A stretch of 47,950 bases of DNA from Multifurca ochricompacta (taxonomy: Eukaryota > Basidiomycota > Agaricomycetes > Russulales > Russulaceae). Made by a program: the position numbers and the translations under genes. The DNA lies in the NCBI GenBank assembly GCA_022496185.1, contig WTXG01000267.1, forward strand, positions 1 to 47,950. Reading direction: 5' to 3'. Positions 19,567 through 28,742 of the stretch are shown here, piece after piece (position 1 is the first letter of the stretch; each line of letters begins with the position of its first letter). The notes beneath the pieces were generated by a model. That model saw nothing but the letters and a program-made list of their open reading frames with translations. It ran no database searches and was not told where the DNA came from.

Positions 19567-19995
19567 CAGTTGCACTTGTGTGAAATGAAACCAGAATAAT
19601 AAAATAATAATGTAAATAAAGGATCCATTTAATCTTCTGAACATAAACCAACAATTTTTGAGGGATCTTGAGTAGCCATAAATGAACATGTTGTGTCCAA
19701 GTGCTTATCTCCCTGACTGGGATGGCCCAGGCCATTTATCTGAAATGTACAGAAATGCAAAGAACAGTTGTGCTTGTATAAAATTGAAACCAGAATTATA
19801 AAATAAAAATGGAATAATAAATTATCTTAATCTTATGAATATAAAACAGGAATCTTTGAGGGATCTTAAGTAGCCATAAATAAACATGTTGTGTCCAAGT
19901 GCATATCTCCTAGACCAGGATGTTCCAGGCCAGATGTCCGAAATGTGTGATGCAAGTAAAGAACTTGCACACATTTCATTTTATGGGTAACCCAG
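19567..19995 (+). repeat. Two direct repeats of about 200 bp within hAT-D
   Basis: Two imperfect copies (about 19567-19763 and 19764-19990) share blocks such as TTTGAGGGATCTTAAGTAGC and AACATGTTGTGTCCAAGTGC in variants. A third copy lies at 27308-27530 beyond Cop-B. They contain no ORF and form the body of hAT-D. Confidence 0.75.
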
Positions 19996-20235
19996 TGTCA
20001 GAAATGGATCAATATGGCCAGGTCAGATCAATTGCTAAGTGTGTGGTACTAACAAGTGAGTTGTGTGTTGTGCAGTAGCATGCAGACTGTGTTTCACCTT
20101 CCTGTGAATACTTTGATACCTTACTTGATTAGACACAATCCTTTATTGTCTTGGTTACTATAAGCACACTCATTTACAGTATTTAAGGACACTCTCACTG
20201 TATGGTTCACTTCAGTTCTGACCATCACAACTGAA

Positions 20236-20284
20236 GTGAGTATTCTGTTATCTTATCTTTACCTATGTAGCTAACGCGCACTAG
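20236..20284 (+). other. Intron-like segment in the Cop-B 5' LTR
   Basis: 49 nt: GTGAGT at the 5' end, CTAAC at 20271-20275 as a plausible branch site, and CACTAG at the 3' end. Flanking pieces 20213-20235 and 20285-20305 recur fused at 20324-20367 without these 49 bases. The same arrangement is at 26989-27037 in the 3' LTR. Confidence 0.8.
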
Positions 20285-20323
20285 TTATAACTACCATTCT
20301 AGGTAAAGACTAATTAATATATA

Positions 20324-20367
20324 CAGTTCTGACCATCACAACTGAATTATAACTACCATTCTAGGTA
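20324..20367 (+). repeat. Joined (spliced-like) copy of the intron flanks in the Cop-B LTR
   Basis: 44 bases that equal 20213-20235 joined to 20285-20305. The junction falls exactly at the GTGAGT and CACTAG boundaries. The downstream half includes ATAACTACCATTCTAGGTA in both copies. Confidence 0.9.
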
Positions 20368-20765
20368 GTTTGGATTATCTAACCTCAGGCTGCGTTCATT
20401 AGGTTATGGGCCCTGGCTGTAACTGAATTAATCCAGAAGAAGATCAAATTTCATACACAAGCTTCCTTACTCAGTAATTCATGCATTTTTGCATCTCCCA
20501 ATAAGGCAAGCCTCTGTTCTTTTGTAGTCCTATTCCCTGGTCCCTGGAACCAGTGGATTGGTGTAGACTGGGCCCCTCACCAGGCTTCGCGCAAGCCATG
20601 CGATGGAGCATGGCGATGCTGAAGCATGTGTGAGCAATCCCTAATCAGGACTGGACCATTTGTGGTTCAGAGCATACAGTTGGATACATCAGGACTTGAT
20701 CAGTCTTCATGATCTGGGTCTGACAGCTCCTCTACCCAGATTGGAAATTGTTGCTTACATGCACC

Positions 20766-21611
20766 ATGGCACCTGCATTTACTTTCCCACCCTCTGCTGC
20801 AATCGAGATCCTAGCTGGATCAAACTGGCCAGTCTGGTCAGCATGAATGATGGCCCTGTTCCATTTGAATGGCATCCAGAACCACCTGCTTGAAGACAAG
20901 CCTGCTAGCCCTCCTGCTGACTGGGAGGCTACTGAAGGGGTTCTCTTAGCAATCCTTGAGCTCTATGCTCAGAAGGATGTCTGGACAGCCGTGGCAGACA
21001 ATACTAAGTTTGTCACATGTAAAGCAAAATGGGATGAGCTCAAACGTGTCTATGGGGGAGTCGGATCTATGTCCACATTCAATACTTGGTCTGCCCTCAC
21101 CAGCACCATGCTGGACGAGTCCTCCCCCATGCTCCTGCAATTGCAGAAACTCAATGATGCCTGCGTCACACTGAAAAACAATGAGATGGAGATTTCAGAT
21201 CTCCAGTTTAGTTTCATCCTGATCAAAGCACTTCCCGAATCATACTCTGCCATTGCATCCACCATACTAGCATCTGGATTGCCAAAGAATCTTACCCCTC
21301 AGACTATCCAAGAGTGGATTCTGAATGAGGAAGGTCGTCAATCTGGTGGTTCCACCTCACTCAACAAAGCCACACCCATCAAACAAAAGCATGACAAGAA
21401 GAATACCAAATGTTTCTATTGTCAGAAGAAAGGGCACAAGGCAGTAGAGTGCTGGAAGAAGAAAAAGGATCTGGAGGAGAAGAAGGGATCAGAGACTGTG
21501 CAGGCCAGTAACAAGGCCATTAACGCGCACTTAGCAGTTCAGACAGCGTCTATTGTAGAGATAGGCGATGACAATGACGATCTCCGCATTTCCCTTTACT
21601 TGGCTGTGTGA
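20766..21611 (+). pseudogene. gag: Cop-B Gag
   Basis: A UBN2-type Copia Gag: N-terminal AGSNWPVWSA (matching DGSNWQVWSA in Cop-A), the helical gag domain, and a CCHC knuckle CFYCQKKGHKAVEC near 21412-21455. I place the start at ATG 20766 because homology to Cop-A extends upstream of the next ATG. An in-frame TGA at 20844-20846 and another at 21609-21611 interrupt it. At the second the protease follows in the same frame, so the original product was probably one Gag-Pol polyprotein. Confidence 0.8.
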
Positions 21612-21620
21612 TCACATTGG

Positions 21621-23345
21621 ATGATGGATTCCAGCACAATGCATCATATCACCCCAAATCGGTCTGACTTTATTCAGTATACTCCAGCAGCTGGCATTGT
21701 ACACCTGGGAGATAACTTGAATGTGCAACAAATTGGGGTTGGGACTGTGGTATTCAAGACCACTGCAGGTAGTAGAGGTTCTGAGATCACCTTAAGCAAC
21801 GTGCTGCACATACCAGACGTTACAATGCATTTCATTTCTACATGTGCACTTGCTCAGAAGGGGGCTCAGATCTCTTTCACAGATAAGATTTTCACAATCT
21901 CAGTCCGAGACCAGATGGTAGTGCAGGGTTACCTGGAGGACAACCTATACTGGCTGGATGCCTCCATGGCTGGACTCAATGCGCACACTCAAACGTTGCA
22001 ACCTATTGACATCTGGCATCACCGCATGGGGCATATGTCATACAATGCCCTCAAGCGGTATCATGAATCCGTCAAGGGGATATCATTAGATGCTCCGATC
22101 AATCAACATCAGTTGCCATGCCCTGGGTGCGAGCTCAGGAAACACACAGGACTCCCTTTCAAGTCCTCTCACAAGCAATCGGACCGGCAGCTACAGATTG
22201 TTCACAGCGATCTGGCTGGCCCGATGCAGGTTCAGTCTATTCAAGGCATGCTCTACATTGCAACATTTATTGATGACTACTCTAGACTAGTGATGTGCCT
22301 GGCCCGGCTCAAAGCCGGAAGCCGGGCCAAGCCGGGCCTGTTTGGGCCGGGCCAAGCCAGGCCGTTGTGACGGCCCAGCAAGGGCTTTGGCCTGGCTCAG
22401 AGAAACTAAAAGCCAAAGCCGCCGGCTCAGGCCGCAGCTTTCAACAGCACATACAAATGCATTAGCAATCGTCAAAATCAGTAGAAATCTTATCACAAAG
22501 TGGTTGATTTGGGTCACGTGATCATGTTTATCATGGCATTTCAAACTTTTTCTTCGATATAGCTTTGCAATACGTAACACACCAAGTCAGATTTGGATTA
22601 GCTGAACTATAACTACTAGTTATATGTCATAAAATTTTCTCTGTCAAAAGCCGCGGCTTGGGCCAAGCCGGGCCAGGGCCAAGCCGTCTGTGGCGGCTTT
22701 GGCTCAGCCCAGACTTCAGGAAAGCCGGAGCCGCCTCAGGCCGAGCCAAAGCCGCGGCTTTTGGGCCAAGCCGGGCCGGAACATCACTACTCTAGACATG
22801 GTGTGGTCTACTTCCTCAGATCCAAAGATCAGTGTGCAACAGCATTTCAGAAATTCCTAGCTTGGGCTGAGACTCAATCATCAGAAAAAATGCTGGCCTT
22901 GCACTCAGATTGTGGGGGGGAGTACATGTCAGGCGCACTTAGAGCTGTACTGGACAAACAGGGGATCAAGCATAAGTTGATGATGCCAGGATCACCACAA
23001 CAAAACGGCATAGCTGAGAGATGGAACAGGACCATCATGGACAAGGCGCACTCTATGCTACACAGTGCTGGCCTGTCCCTTGGCTTCTGGGAGTTGGCAG
23101 TGGACACTGCTGTTCATACTTACAACAGAACTCCCACCCAAACTATAGGTTGGCACACACCTCATGAGCTCTGGAGTGCTGGTCACACTCCAGACATCTC
23201 TTATTTCCGCATCTTCAGATGCAAGGCATATGTTCATGTGCCTGAGAACAAGCGAAGAAAGCTCGATCCGAGATCAATCGAGATGATGCTTGTTGGGTAT
23301 GAGCCAGGTTCTAAGGGTTACCAGCTATGGAACAAGAGTACCTGA
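21621..23345 (+). pseudogene. pol: Cop-B protease and integrase, split by hAT-B
   Basis: Begins with the protease region (MDSSTMHHITP; the usual DSG reads DSS). The pre-integrase zinc module follows (IWHHRMGHMS...CPGCELRKHTG, about 22010-22150), then the integrase core: first Asp in VHSDLAGP (about 22207), second Asp in HSDCGGEY (about 22906), Glu in GIAERWNRT (about 23012). hAT-B (22288-22789) sits between the first and second catalytic residues; removing it and one CTCTAGAC rejoins FIDDYSR to HGVVYFL. A TGA at 23343 falls where Arg is expected. Confidence 0.85.
22288..22789. mobile_element. hAT-B: 502-bp non-autonomous hAT element (TSD CTCTAGAC)
   Basis: Starts TAGTGATGTGCCTGGCCC and ends GGCCGGAACATCACTA, with CTCTAGAC at 22280-22287 and 22790-22797. 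Both subterminal zones (about 100 bp) are packed with GCCGGGCC and AAGCCG motifs in opposing orientation, plausible transposase sites. The middle is AT-rich with no meaningful ORF. A decayed relative begins at 44473. Confidence 0.95.
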
Positions 23346-23741
23346 GCAGTTGTCCTGTCACGCAATGTGACATTCGACGAACGCTCCTTTCCTTTTCAGG
23401 ACAATGGTGAGCTGTCCATTCGTTCTGATCAACCTAAGGCCCTGGAGGGGCCACTGGCCATTACATTCCCTATGGCTGTCCCTACGCAAACTCAAGGGGA
23501 GGTCGATCCGCCAAGGATGCCATCCCCTGTTGCCACACAAACCCCAAGTTCTGGTAATACAGTCTGGGCTACCCCGCCTTCATGCCCCGCAATGCAAGAG
23601 CCTCTGCCCTGTGCGCTGCACAACCAGTTTCTCTGGACTCAGCGGACTGTTGTCCCCACTTTGGAGGACATGCCCCCTCGGAGACTGCGAGAGAATCCTC
23701 GCAGGAATCCATGCTACTTTGGCGATGATAATGCCAGTTAG
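23346..23741 (+). pseudogene. pol: Cop-B integrase-RT linker region
   Basis: After the TGA the frame continues as AVVLSRNVTFDERSFPF, matching the Cop-A linker (DVTFDERSFP in shifted frames), then a proline-rich spacer before RT. No catalytic motif is expected here. A stop (TAG, near 23739) precedes the RT portion. Confidence 0.65.
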
Positions 23742-25324
23742 GTGAGGATGGGCAACTTGGGCATTGTGCTCTGCTTGCAGTGGCTGCATATAGTGATCCG
23801 CTCACATATTGGAGGCATGAAGTCAGACTATGCTAGCAACTGGCAGGACGCGTGCCAATATGAAATGGATGCACTAGCCAAGAATGGAACTTGGATGCTA
23901 GTGGACTTACCAGCCGATCAGAAGGCTGTGAAGTCCAAGTGGGTTTTCAAGTGCAAAGCCAATGGACACTTTTGCGCATGCTTAGTTGCTAAGGGATTCA
24001 CGCAAATTCAAGGTATTGATTATGATGAAACATTTTCTCCAGTAGCCTGGTTCGAGTCTTTGAGACTGCTGCTAGCATTGGCCATGCTAGAGGATTGGGA
24101 GATCCATCAAATGGATGTCAAGTCAGCATTCCTGAATGGACTACTGGATGAGGAAATTTATATGGAGCAACTGGAGGGTTTCATCACATGGCCAGAGAAT
24201 AAGGTATGCCTACTGAAAAAGGCAATTTATGGACTCAAACAAGCCTCATGCGCATGGAACTTGCAATTCCATGGAGTTCTATTGGAACTCGGCTTCACGC
24301 ACATTTTCTGATGCTGGGGTATACGTGCATCGTTGCCAAGATGGGGAGGGTACAGCAATTATAATCCTCTATGTCGATGACATCACTATCTTAGGTGATA
24401 CTCTCAAGGAGGTTAACCGGATCAAGGGGATCTTATCTAAGTGCTATGAAATGACAGATCTAGGTGAGATCGACTCATATCTTGGAGTCCAGATCACATG
24501 TGACAGATCTATCAAGTGTCTGGAAATTGATCAATCACGGTACATTGGAGAGATCGTTGCACACTTTGGGATGGCAGATGCAAACCCCATGTGCACACCA
24601 CTCCCTGCTGGGGCAGATGTCCACCTGGTAAAGCACACTGAACAGGCTACTCAAACAGAAATCACATATTATCAACAAATTATTGGGAGCCTTCTGTACA
24701 TGCAAATTGGGACTCACCCTGACATTTCTTTCGCTGTAGCACGTCTTGCACAGTATGCAGCAAATCCTTCACTGCAACACCTACAACTTGCCAAATATGT
24801 GCTGGCTTATCTAAGGAGTACAGCCAACCTTAGGCTTCATTATGATGGAGTGTGCGGAGAGGGACTTGTTGGCTACTCGGGCTCCAGTCTTGGGGACCAT
24901 GCCGACGATCATCATTCCACCTCAGGCTATGTCTTTTTACTTGCTGACTCATCCATCTCTTGGACCTTGTGTAAACAGAAGACTGTCGCCCAAAGCACCA
25001 CTCACACAGTGTACATGGCACTTGCCAAAGCGGCAAATCAAGCCACTTGGTACTGGAGCTTCCTCTCAGAACTCAGCTACAATGTTACAGATCCAATTCC
25101 CTTACATGGCGATAACAAAGGGGCAGTGGACTTGGCTCTCAACCCCGTGACTGGGTGAAGATCCAAACATATTGCTATCAAATTCCACGCCATTTGCGAA
25201 TACATCAAACAGGGACACATCGATCTAATCAGGACACCCACTGGAGAAATGCTAGCTGATGGATTCACAAAACCACATGCGCATATGCAACTCCAAGACT
25301 TCGTCACTGGACTAGGGCTTATCT
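23742..25324 (+). pseudogene. pol: Cop-B reverse transcriptase and RNase H
   Basis: Copia [35 protein letters not shown] (first catalytic Asp), YGLKQAS, then after a 1-nt frameshift near 24300 the YVDD box (ILYVDDITIL, about 24365-24393). RNase H follows (GYSGSSLGDHADDHHSTSGY, LHGDNKGAVDLA). A TGA at 25156-25158 lies where Cop-A has Arg (VTGRRSKHI). The end ADGFTKP...TGLGLI stops at TAA within the hAT-C target duplication (25321-25328). Confidence 0.85.
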
Positions 25325-25562
25325 AATCTAGGGCATAGCACGAGTCTGGGTAACTCGCAAGTTTTTTGAGTAGAGCTGTGGGAAAACTCGTGGGTATTGA
25401 TACTCGCGGATCCGGGTGATCCGTGGGAAAATACTCATGCAGATCTGGGTATTGATTTTGGCACCCTGGGTACCTGCACAGGTACTCGCGGAATACTCGT
25501 GGGAATATTATTATATAAAATTATTTTTTTACTAGGCTCGTCAACCTAGAACAGAAATAGCT

Positions 25563-25638
25563 GAAACATGGATTGAACCTAAGACCTCCGGGAACAAGCT
25601 CAGTCCGGTGCTCTAACCACTAAGCCACCCAGCCTCAC
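25563..25638 (-). ncRNA. tRNA-derived segment (SINE-like head) inside hAT-C
   Basis: Read on the minus strand it contains TGGCTTAGTGG (fits the Pol III A box TRGYNNARNNG) and, about 40 nt on, GGTTCAATCC (B box with CA where CG is usual). The stretch between has a CCGG...CCGG stem where an anticodon arm would be, but the loop is too long and the T and acceptor stems do not pair well. So it is a decayed tRNA or a tRNA-derived SINE head, not a working tRNA gene. Confidence 0.6.
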
Positions 25639-25679
25639 TGGCAAAGACACACAATATATTATATATAGGGTTATGCAGA

Positions 25680-26275
25680 ATTGATTTTATCACTTGTATC
25701 TATTTAATTGTGAACGCGTTTTGATCTTATCACTTGTATTATCTTAGATGTATATCTTTAGTATCTAATTAATTGTGAATGCATTTTTGATCTTATCACT
25801 TGTATTAGATGTATATCCTAAGTATCTAATTAACTGTGAATGCATTTTTGATCTTATCACTTAGATGTACATCCCAAGTATCTAATTAATTGTGAACGCA
25901 TTTTTGATCTTATCACTTGTATTAGATGTGTATCCTAAGTATCTAATTAACTGTGAACGCGTTTTTGATCTTATCACTTAGATGTATATCCCAAGTATCT
26001 AATTAATTGTGAACACATTTTTGATCTTATCACTTGTATTAGATGTACATCCTAAGTATCTAATTAATTGTGAACGCGTTTTTGATCTTATCACTTAGAT
26101 GTACATCCTAAGTATCTAATTAATTGTGAACGCATTTTTGATCTTATCACTTGTATTAGATGTATATCCCAAGTATCTAACTAACTGTGAACACATTTTT
26201 GATCTTATCACTTAGATGTATATCCTAAGTATCTAATTAATTGTGAACGCGTTTTTGATCTTATCAATTAGGCGT
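25680..26275 (+). repeat. Minisatellite with alternating long and short units
   Basis: About ten tandem copies of a unit containing TCTAATTAATTGTGAACGC and TTTTTGATCTTATCAC in variants. From the third copy on, spacers alternate strictly: one with TTGTATT before AGATG (unit about 62 bp) and one without (about 55 bp), giving a two-unit higher-order repeat of about 117 bp. Variation among units is mainly CG to TG or CA. No ORF. Confidence 0.9.
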
Positions 26276-26740
26276 GATCCTGGCATCTCTGTACCAACAT
26301 GTGCCGACGTGTGCATTCTTAAGCCTACCTTCCTAGATAGGAAGGCAATGCACGGTCCGATCAGCGCGCCCCACACTTCGCGTTTTTTCGTGTTTTTTTG
26401 CATTTCTATAGATATTGTAACTGATTCTTGTTTTATTTTGGATCGGATGCATGATCTGACTTGAAACTTCGTGGGATTGTAGTAATATATATATTCTTTC
26501 TGTGTATGCAAGATGAAGATCTCTGGCTGCCTCAAACCTTACAAGTAAACCTACAAGTATACCCACGAGTACTCGGATCCGTGCGAGTATAGGACTCGCA
26601 GCTCCGGGTGATCCATGGGAACATACTCATGCGGATCCGAGTATGGGATTATCTAATCTAAATACCCACAAGTTCAGATCCGGGTAACTCACGAGTGCAC
26701 TCGTGCTAGGCCCTAATCTAATCCAGGATTGTCTCAATCA

Positions 26741-26748
26741 CGGGGGGA
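26741..26748 (+). other. Polypurine tract of Cop-B
   Basis: CGGGGGGA directly precedes the 3' LTR start (TGTCGG at 26749), the position of the plus-strand primer in Copia elements. Confidence 0.7.
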
Positions 26749-27154
26749 TGTCGGAAATGGATCAATATGGCCAGGTCAGATCAATTGCTAAGTGTGTGGT
26801 ACTAACAAGTGAGTTGTGTGTTGTGCAGTAGCATGTGGACTGTGTTTCACCTTCCTGTGAATACTTTGATACCTTACTTGATTAGACACAATCCTTTATT
26901 GTCTTGGTTACTATAAGCACACTCATTTACAGTATTTAAGGACACTCTCACTGTATGGTTCACTTCAGTTCTGACCATCACAACTGAAGTGAGTATTCTG
27001 TTATCTTATCTTTACCTATGTAGCTAACACGCACTAGTTATAACTACCATTCTAGGTAAAGACTAATTAATATATACAGTTCTGACCATCACAACTGAAT
27101 TATAACTACCATTCTAGGTAGTTTGGATTATCTAACCTCAGGCTGTGTTCATTA
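26749..27154 (+). repeat. 3' LTR of Cop-B
   Basis: 406 bp, paired with 19996-20401. The intron-like segment is at 26989-27037 and the joined copy at 27077-27120. Differences from the 5' LTR are AG/GG at the start, CA/TG near 26843, CG/CA near 27030 and CG/TG near the end. Confidence 0.95.
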
Positions 27155-27307
27155 CCCAGGTATCAAAACAATTATCCAGGGGTTACCCCTGCCAATTTCT
27201 ATGTGTTCATCAAATTTTTTTGCATTCTGTGCAGTTATCTGACAGGCTATTCATCAATGTTCTATAACATCCTATCTAATCATCTCTGTATACTGGGGTG
27301 GATTTTA

Positions 27308-27619
27308 GTTGTGCTTGTATAAAATTGAAAGCAGAATAATAAGATAAAAATGGAATAATAAATTATCTTAATCTTCTAAACATAAAACAAGAGTCATTGA
27401 GGGATCTTAAGCAGCCACAAATGAATGTGTTGTGTATCATCTTGGTCCAGGAAGGCCTGGGCTGGTCATCTGAAATGTGCAATGCAAGTAAAGAACTTGC
27501 ATGCATTTTCATGGGTGACCCACAGATAACCCACAGGTTACCCATACCTGTAGTGACAGGTATGGGTACAGGTATGGGTACCAATGAGGATACCCCAGGG
27601 TTACCCCTGCCAATCACTA
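27308..27619 (+). repeat. Third direct repeat and right terminal region of hAT-D
   Basis: Continues the repeat series of 19567-19995 (TTGTGCTTGTATAAAATTGA, TTTGAGG-like block, GCAAGTAAAGAACTTGCA). Then comes a cluster of ACCCATACC and GGTATGGGTA inverted motifs (27535-27600) before the hAT end at 27619. Confidence 0.75.
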
Positions 27620-27647
27620 AGGGGATGTGATCAGGAAGGACAAGCTA
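27620..27647 (-). repeat. hAT-D target duplication and last bases of L0
   Basis: 27620-27627 is the right AGGGGATG duplication. 27628-27647 (TGATCAGGAAGGACAAGCTA) resembles the L1 stretch TGATCAGGGAGGGAGTTAAC (38131-38150) and so continues L0. It ends in TA, the insertion dinucleotide of Tc-C. Confidence 0.6.
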
Positions 27648-28318
27648 CAGTGGGTCAAAAACTGTCCCAATGTTTGCACAATTTCTAGTATTCACTCTAT
27701 AGCACCTCAGCATTTAGGAATCTGGTTATGGTGTGGCTGTATGTCTGAAAGCCCTGCTTCCTGGCTACCATGCCCAATTTGGATCAAAGAAAGTGGCCAT
27801 GATATAAGCATTTTATGATCAAATCAAATCAATCAATCATCAGGACAGTTTTTTGACCCACATTTTAAATCCACTATCTGCCCAATTACTACTTTATTTC
27901 ACCCCTTTTTGCCTTGGTAACTCCTTGAATCCTTTTAGTCATCCTTTCTATAACCTTTTGCCATCATTCTGGTGCATTTTTATTCCACTCCTCCACCACC
28001 CTCTCCCACAATTCAGGTACCCCTTGACTGGTTAAGAACCTTCTTCAGATCCACCCAGAGGTGTCCAATGGGGCTAATATTTCAAGGGATTGGGCTATCC
28101 ATACCAGGGTTCAATATTCCTGTCTTAAAACTGCTGGCTTGCCTTCTTGGAATTGTGTTTTGGGTCATTGTCCTGCTGAAACATGGTTTCACCCTCCACC
28201 ATTTCCAACTTTTCAAACCTTTCCACCACTCCACCATCCAAAATATCACAGTAATGGCATGGATTCATGATCCCCTAAACCCCTTTAAGCATTCCTAGTC
28301 CATTCCACCCCATACAAG
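27648..28318 (-). pseudogene. Tc-C: Tc1-like transposase, C-terminal half
   Basis: 27648-27866 is terminal-repeat sequence: it begins CAGTGGGTCAAAAACTG after a TA and contains a matching inverted copy at 27843-27862. 27867-28318 on the minus strand encodes the second half of a Tc1-type transposase in several frames, with NISPIGHLWVDLKKVL as the remnant of the motif usually read as DLNPIEHLW. The catalytic Glu is replaced by Gly. Reading upstream it joins 34859 across Cop-A (target ACAAG). Dead copy. Confidence 0.8.
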
Positions 28319-28591
28319 TGTTGACACAGGACGTGTCTGGAGATGCTTCAGGCATCTAAGGTTCGCTTCAGCTGTAGATTAGATTAGATTAGATATCGGA
28401 GTATCGGACTTTTTATGCTATCTTTATTACATTTCTTTCTCTCCTTACTCAGCTGATTAGTGGTGGACTTAGTAATGCGCAGTAAGCATGTGATATCTCT
28501 TTGGCCAATGGCCTTTATCCCTCTCTGTTTATTGTCCGGCACTTGTGGACTTATTCCCAGTGCGCACAGACCATTTCCCCTGGCCCCCTTG

Positions 28592-28602
28592 GGTATATAA
28601 GG
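28592..28602 (+). promoter_or_regulatory. TATA box of the Cop-A LTR
   Basis: GGTATATAAGG, conserved in the other Cop-A LTRs (34610-34620, 37882-37892, and on the minus strand near 18960 and 47630). It sits about 30 bases upstream of the hairpin CACTTCAGAG...CTCTGAAGTG, which fits the hairpin lying at the RNA 5' end. Confidence 0.75.
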
Positions 28603-28621
28603 GTGTCTGTTTCGTCTCTTT

Positions 28622-28651
28622 CACTTCAGAGTTCTTCTAACCTCTGAAGTG
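28622..28651 (+). promoter_or_regulatory. Hairpin overlapping a 5' splice site, Cop-A LTR
   Basis: CACTTCAGAG (28622-28631) pairs with CTCTGAAGTG (28642-28651) around a 10-nt loop. The final G of the stem is the first base of the intron-like segment. In Cop-B the stem is CACTTCAGTT with AACTGAAGTG, so two base pairs change on both sides and pairing is kept. Confidence 0.75.
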
Positions 28652-28707
28652 TAAGTTCCTTCTTTTACTATACTGTTCTATTACCTTTAACTAACCGTCT
28701 TATGTAG
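28651..28707 (+). other. Intron-like segment in the Cop-A 5' LTR
   Basis: 57 nt: GTAAGT at the start, TTTAACTAACC as branch region (28687-28697), TATGTAG at the end. Flanks 28627-28650 and 28708-28723 (ACTATTTGTTTTCTAG) recur fused at 28743-28782. Equivalent segments: 34669-34725 (57 nt), 37941-37994 (54 nt), 18862-18911 (minus, 50 nt), 47529-47578 (minus, 50 nt). Confidence 0.85.
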
Positions 28708-28742
28708 ACTATTTGTTTTCTAGGTCAGTAGTATAGTTAATA

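Larger units (their letters stand above)
19996..20401 (+). repeat. 5' LTR of Cop-B
   Basis: 406 bp, starting TGTCAG and ending TTCATTA, followed by GGTTATGGGCCC, the same bases that follow the Cop-A LTR (primer-binding region). It carries a 10-bp-stem hairpin (20208-20238), an intron-like segment and a joined copy of its flanks. Confidence 0.95.
25329..26715. mobile_element. hAT-C: 1387-bp non-autonomous hAT element with minisatellite (TSD ATCTAATC)
   Basis: Ends TAGGGCATAGCACGAGT and (reverse complement) TAGGGCCTAGCACGAGT, flanked by ATCTAATC at 25321-25328 and 26716-26723. Subterminal zones carry ACTCG or CGAGT and GGATCCGGGTGATCC-like motifs in both orientations. Inside are a tRNA-derived segment (minus strand) and a tandem array. 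No transposase. Partial relatives lie at 44950-45130 (inverted) and 45683-46110. Confidence 0.95.
19996..27154 (+). mobile_element. Complete Copia element Cop-B (TSD CCCAG)
   Basis: A 7159-bp plus-strand element with 406-bp LTRs at both ends, flanked by CCCAG (19991-19995, 27155-27159). Gag, protease, integrase, RT and RNase H follow in Copia order. Two hAT insertions lie inside (22288-22789 in integrase, 25329-26715 at the pol stop). The LTRs differ at about four places, all at CpG by eye. Coding is broken by TGA codons at expected Arg positions and one frameshift. 20402-20765 is an untranslated leader in which I see no further feature. Confidence 0.95.
18505..27619. mobile_element. hAT-D: non-autonomous hAT-like element (TSD AGGGGATG)
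   Basis: Ends TAGTGATTGTCAAGGG and (reverse complement) TAGTGATTGGCAGGGG, flanked by the 8-bp repeat AGGGGATG at 18497-18504 and 27620-27627. Subtracting the Cop-A solo LTR and Cop-B leaves about 1.4 kb with no transposase. It contains three imperfect direct repeats of about 200 bp. 18520-18734 and 27500-27610 are rich in short inverted motifs built on GGTATGGGTA or ACCCATACC. Classification rests on the TSD length and end sequence. Confidence 0.85.

Noticed and set aside
25563..25638. Functional tRNA gene on the minus strand
   Set aside because: A and B boxes are present, but the acceptor and T stems do not pair and the anticodon loop is too long. Kept only as a tRNA-derived segment.
25680..26275. 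Regularly spaced repeats that could suggest a CRISPR array
   Set aside because: Repeats are contiguous, the 'spacers' are alternating near-identical sequences, and the array lies inside a hAT element of a eukaryotic genome.
26243..26535. ORFs on both strands in hAT-C right of the minisatellite
   Set aside because: Short, no recognisable domain, and not open in the related fragment at 45860-46110.
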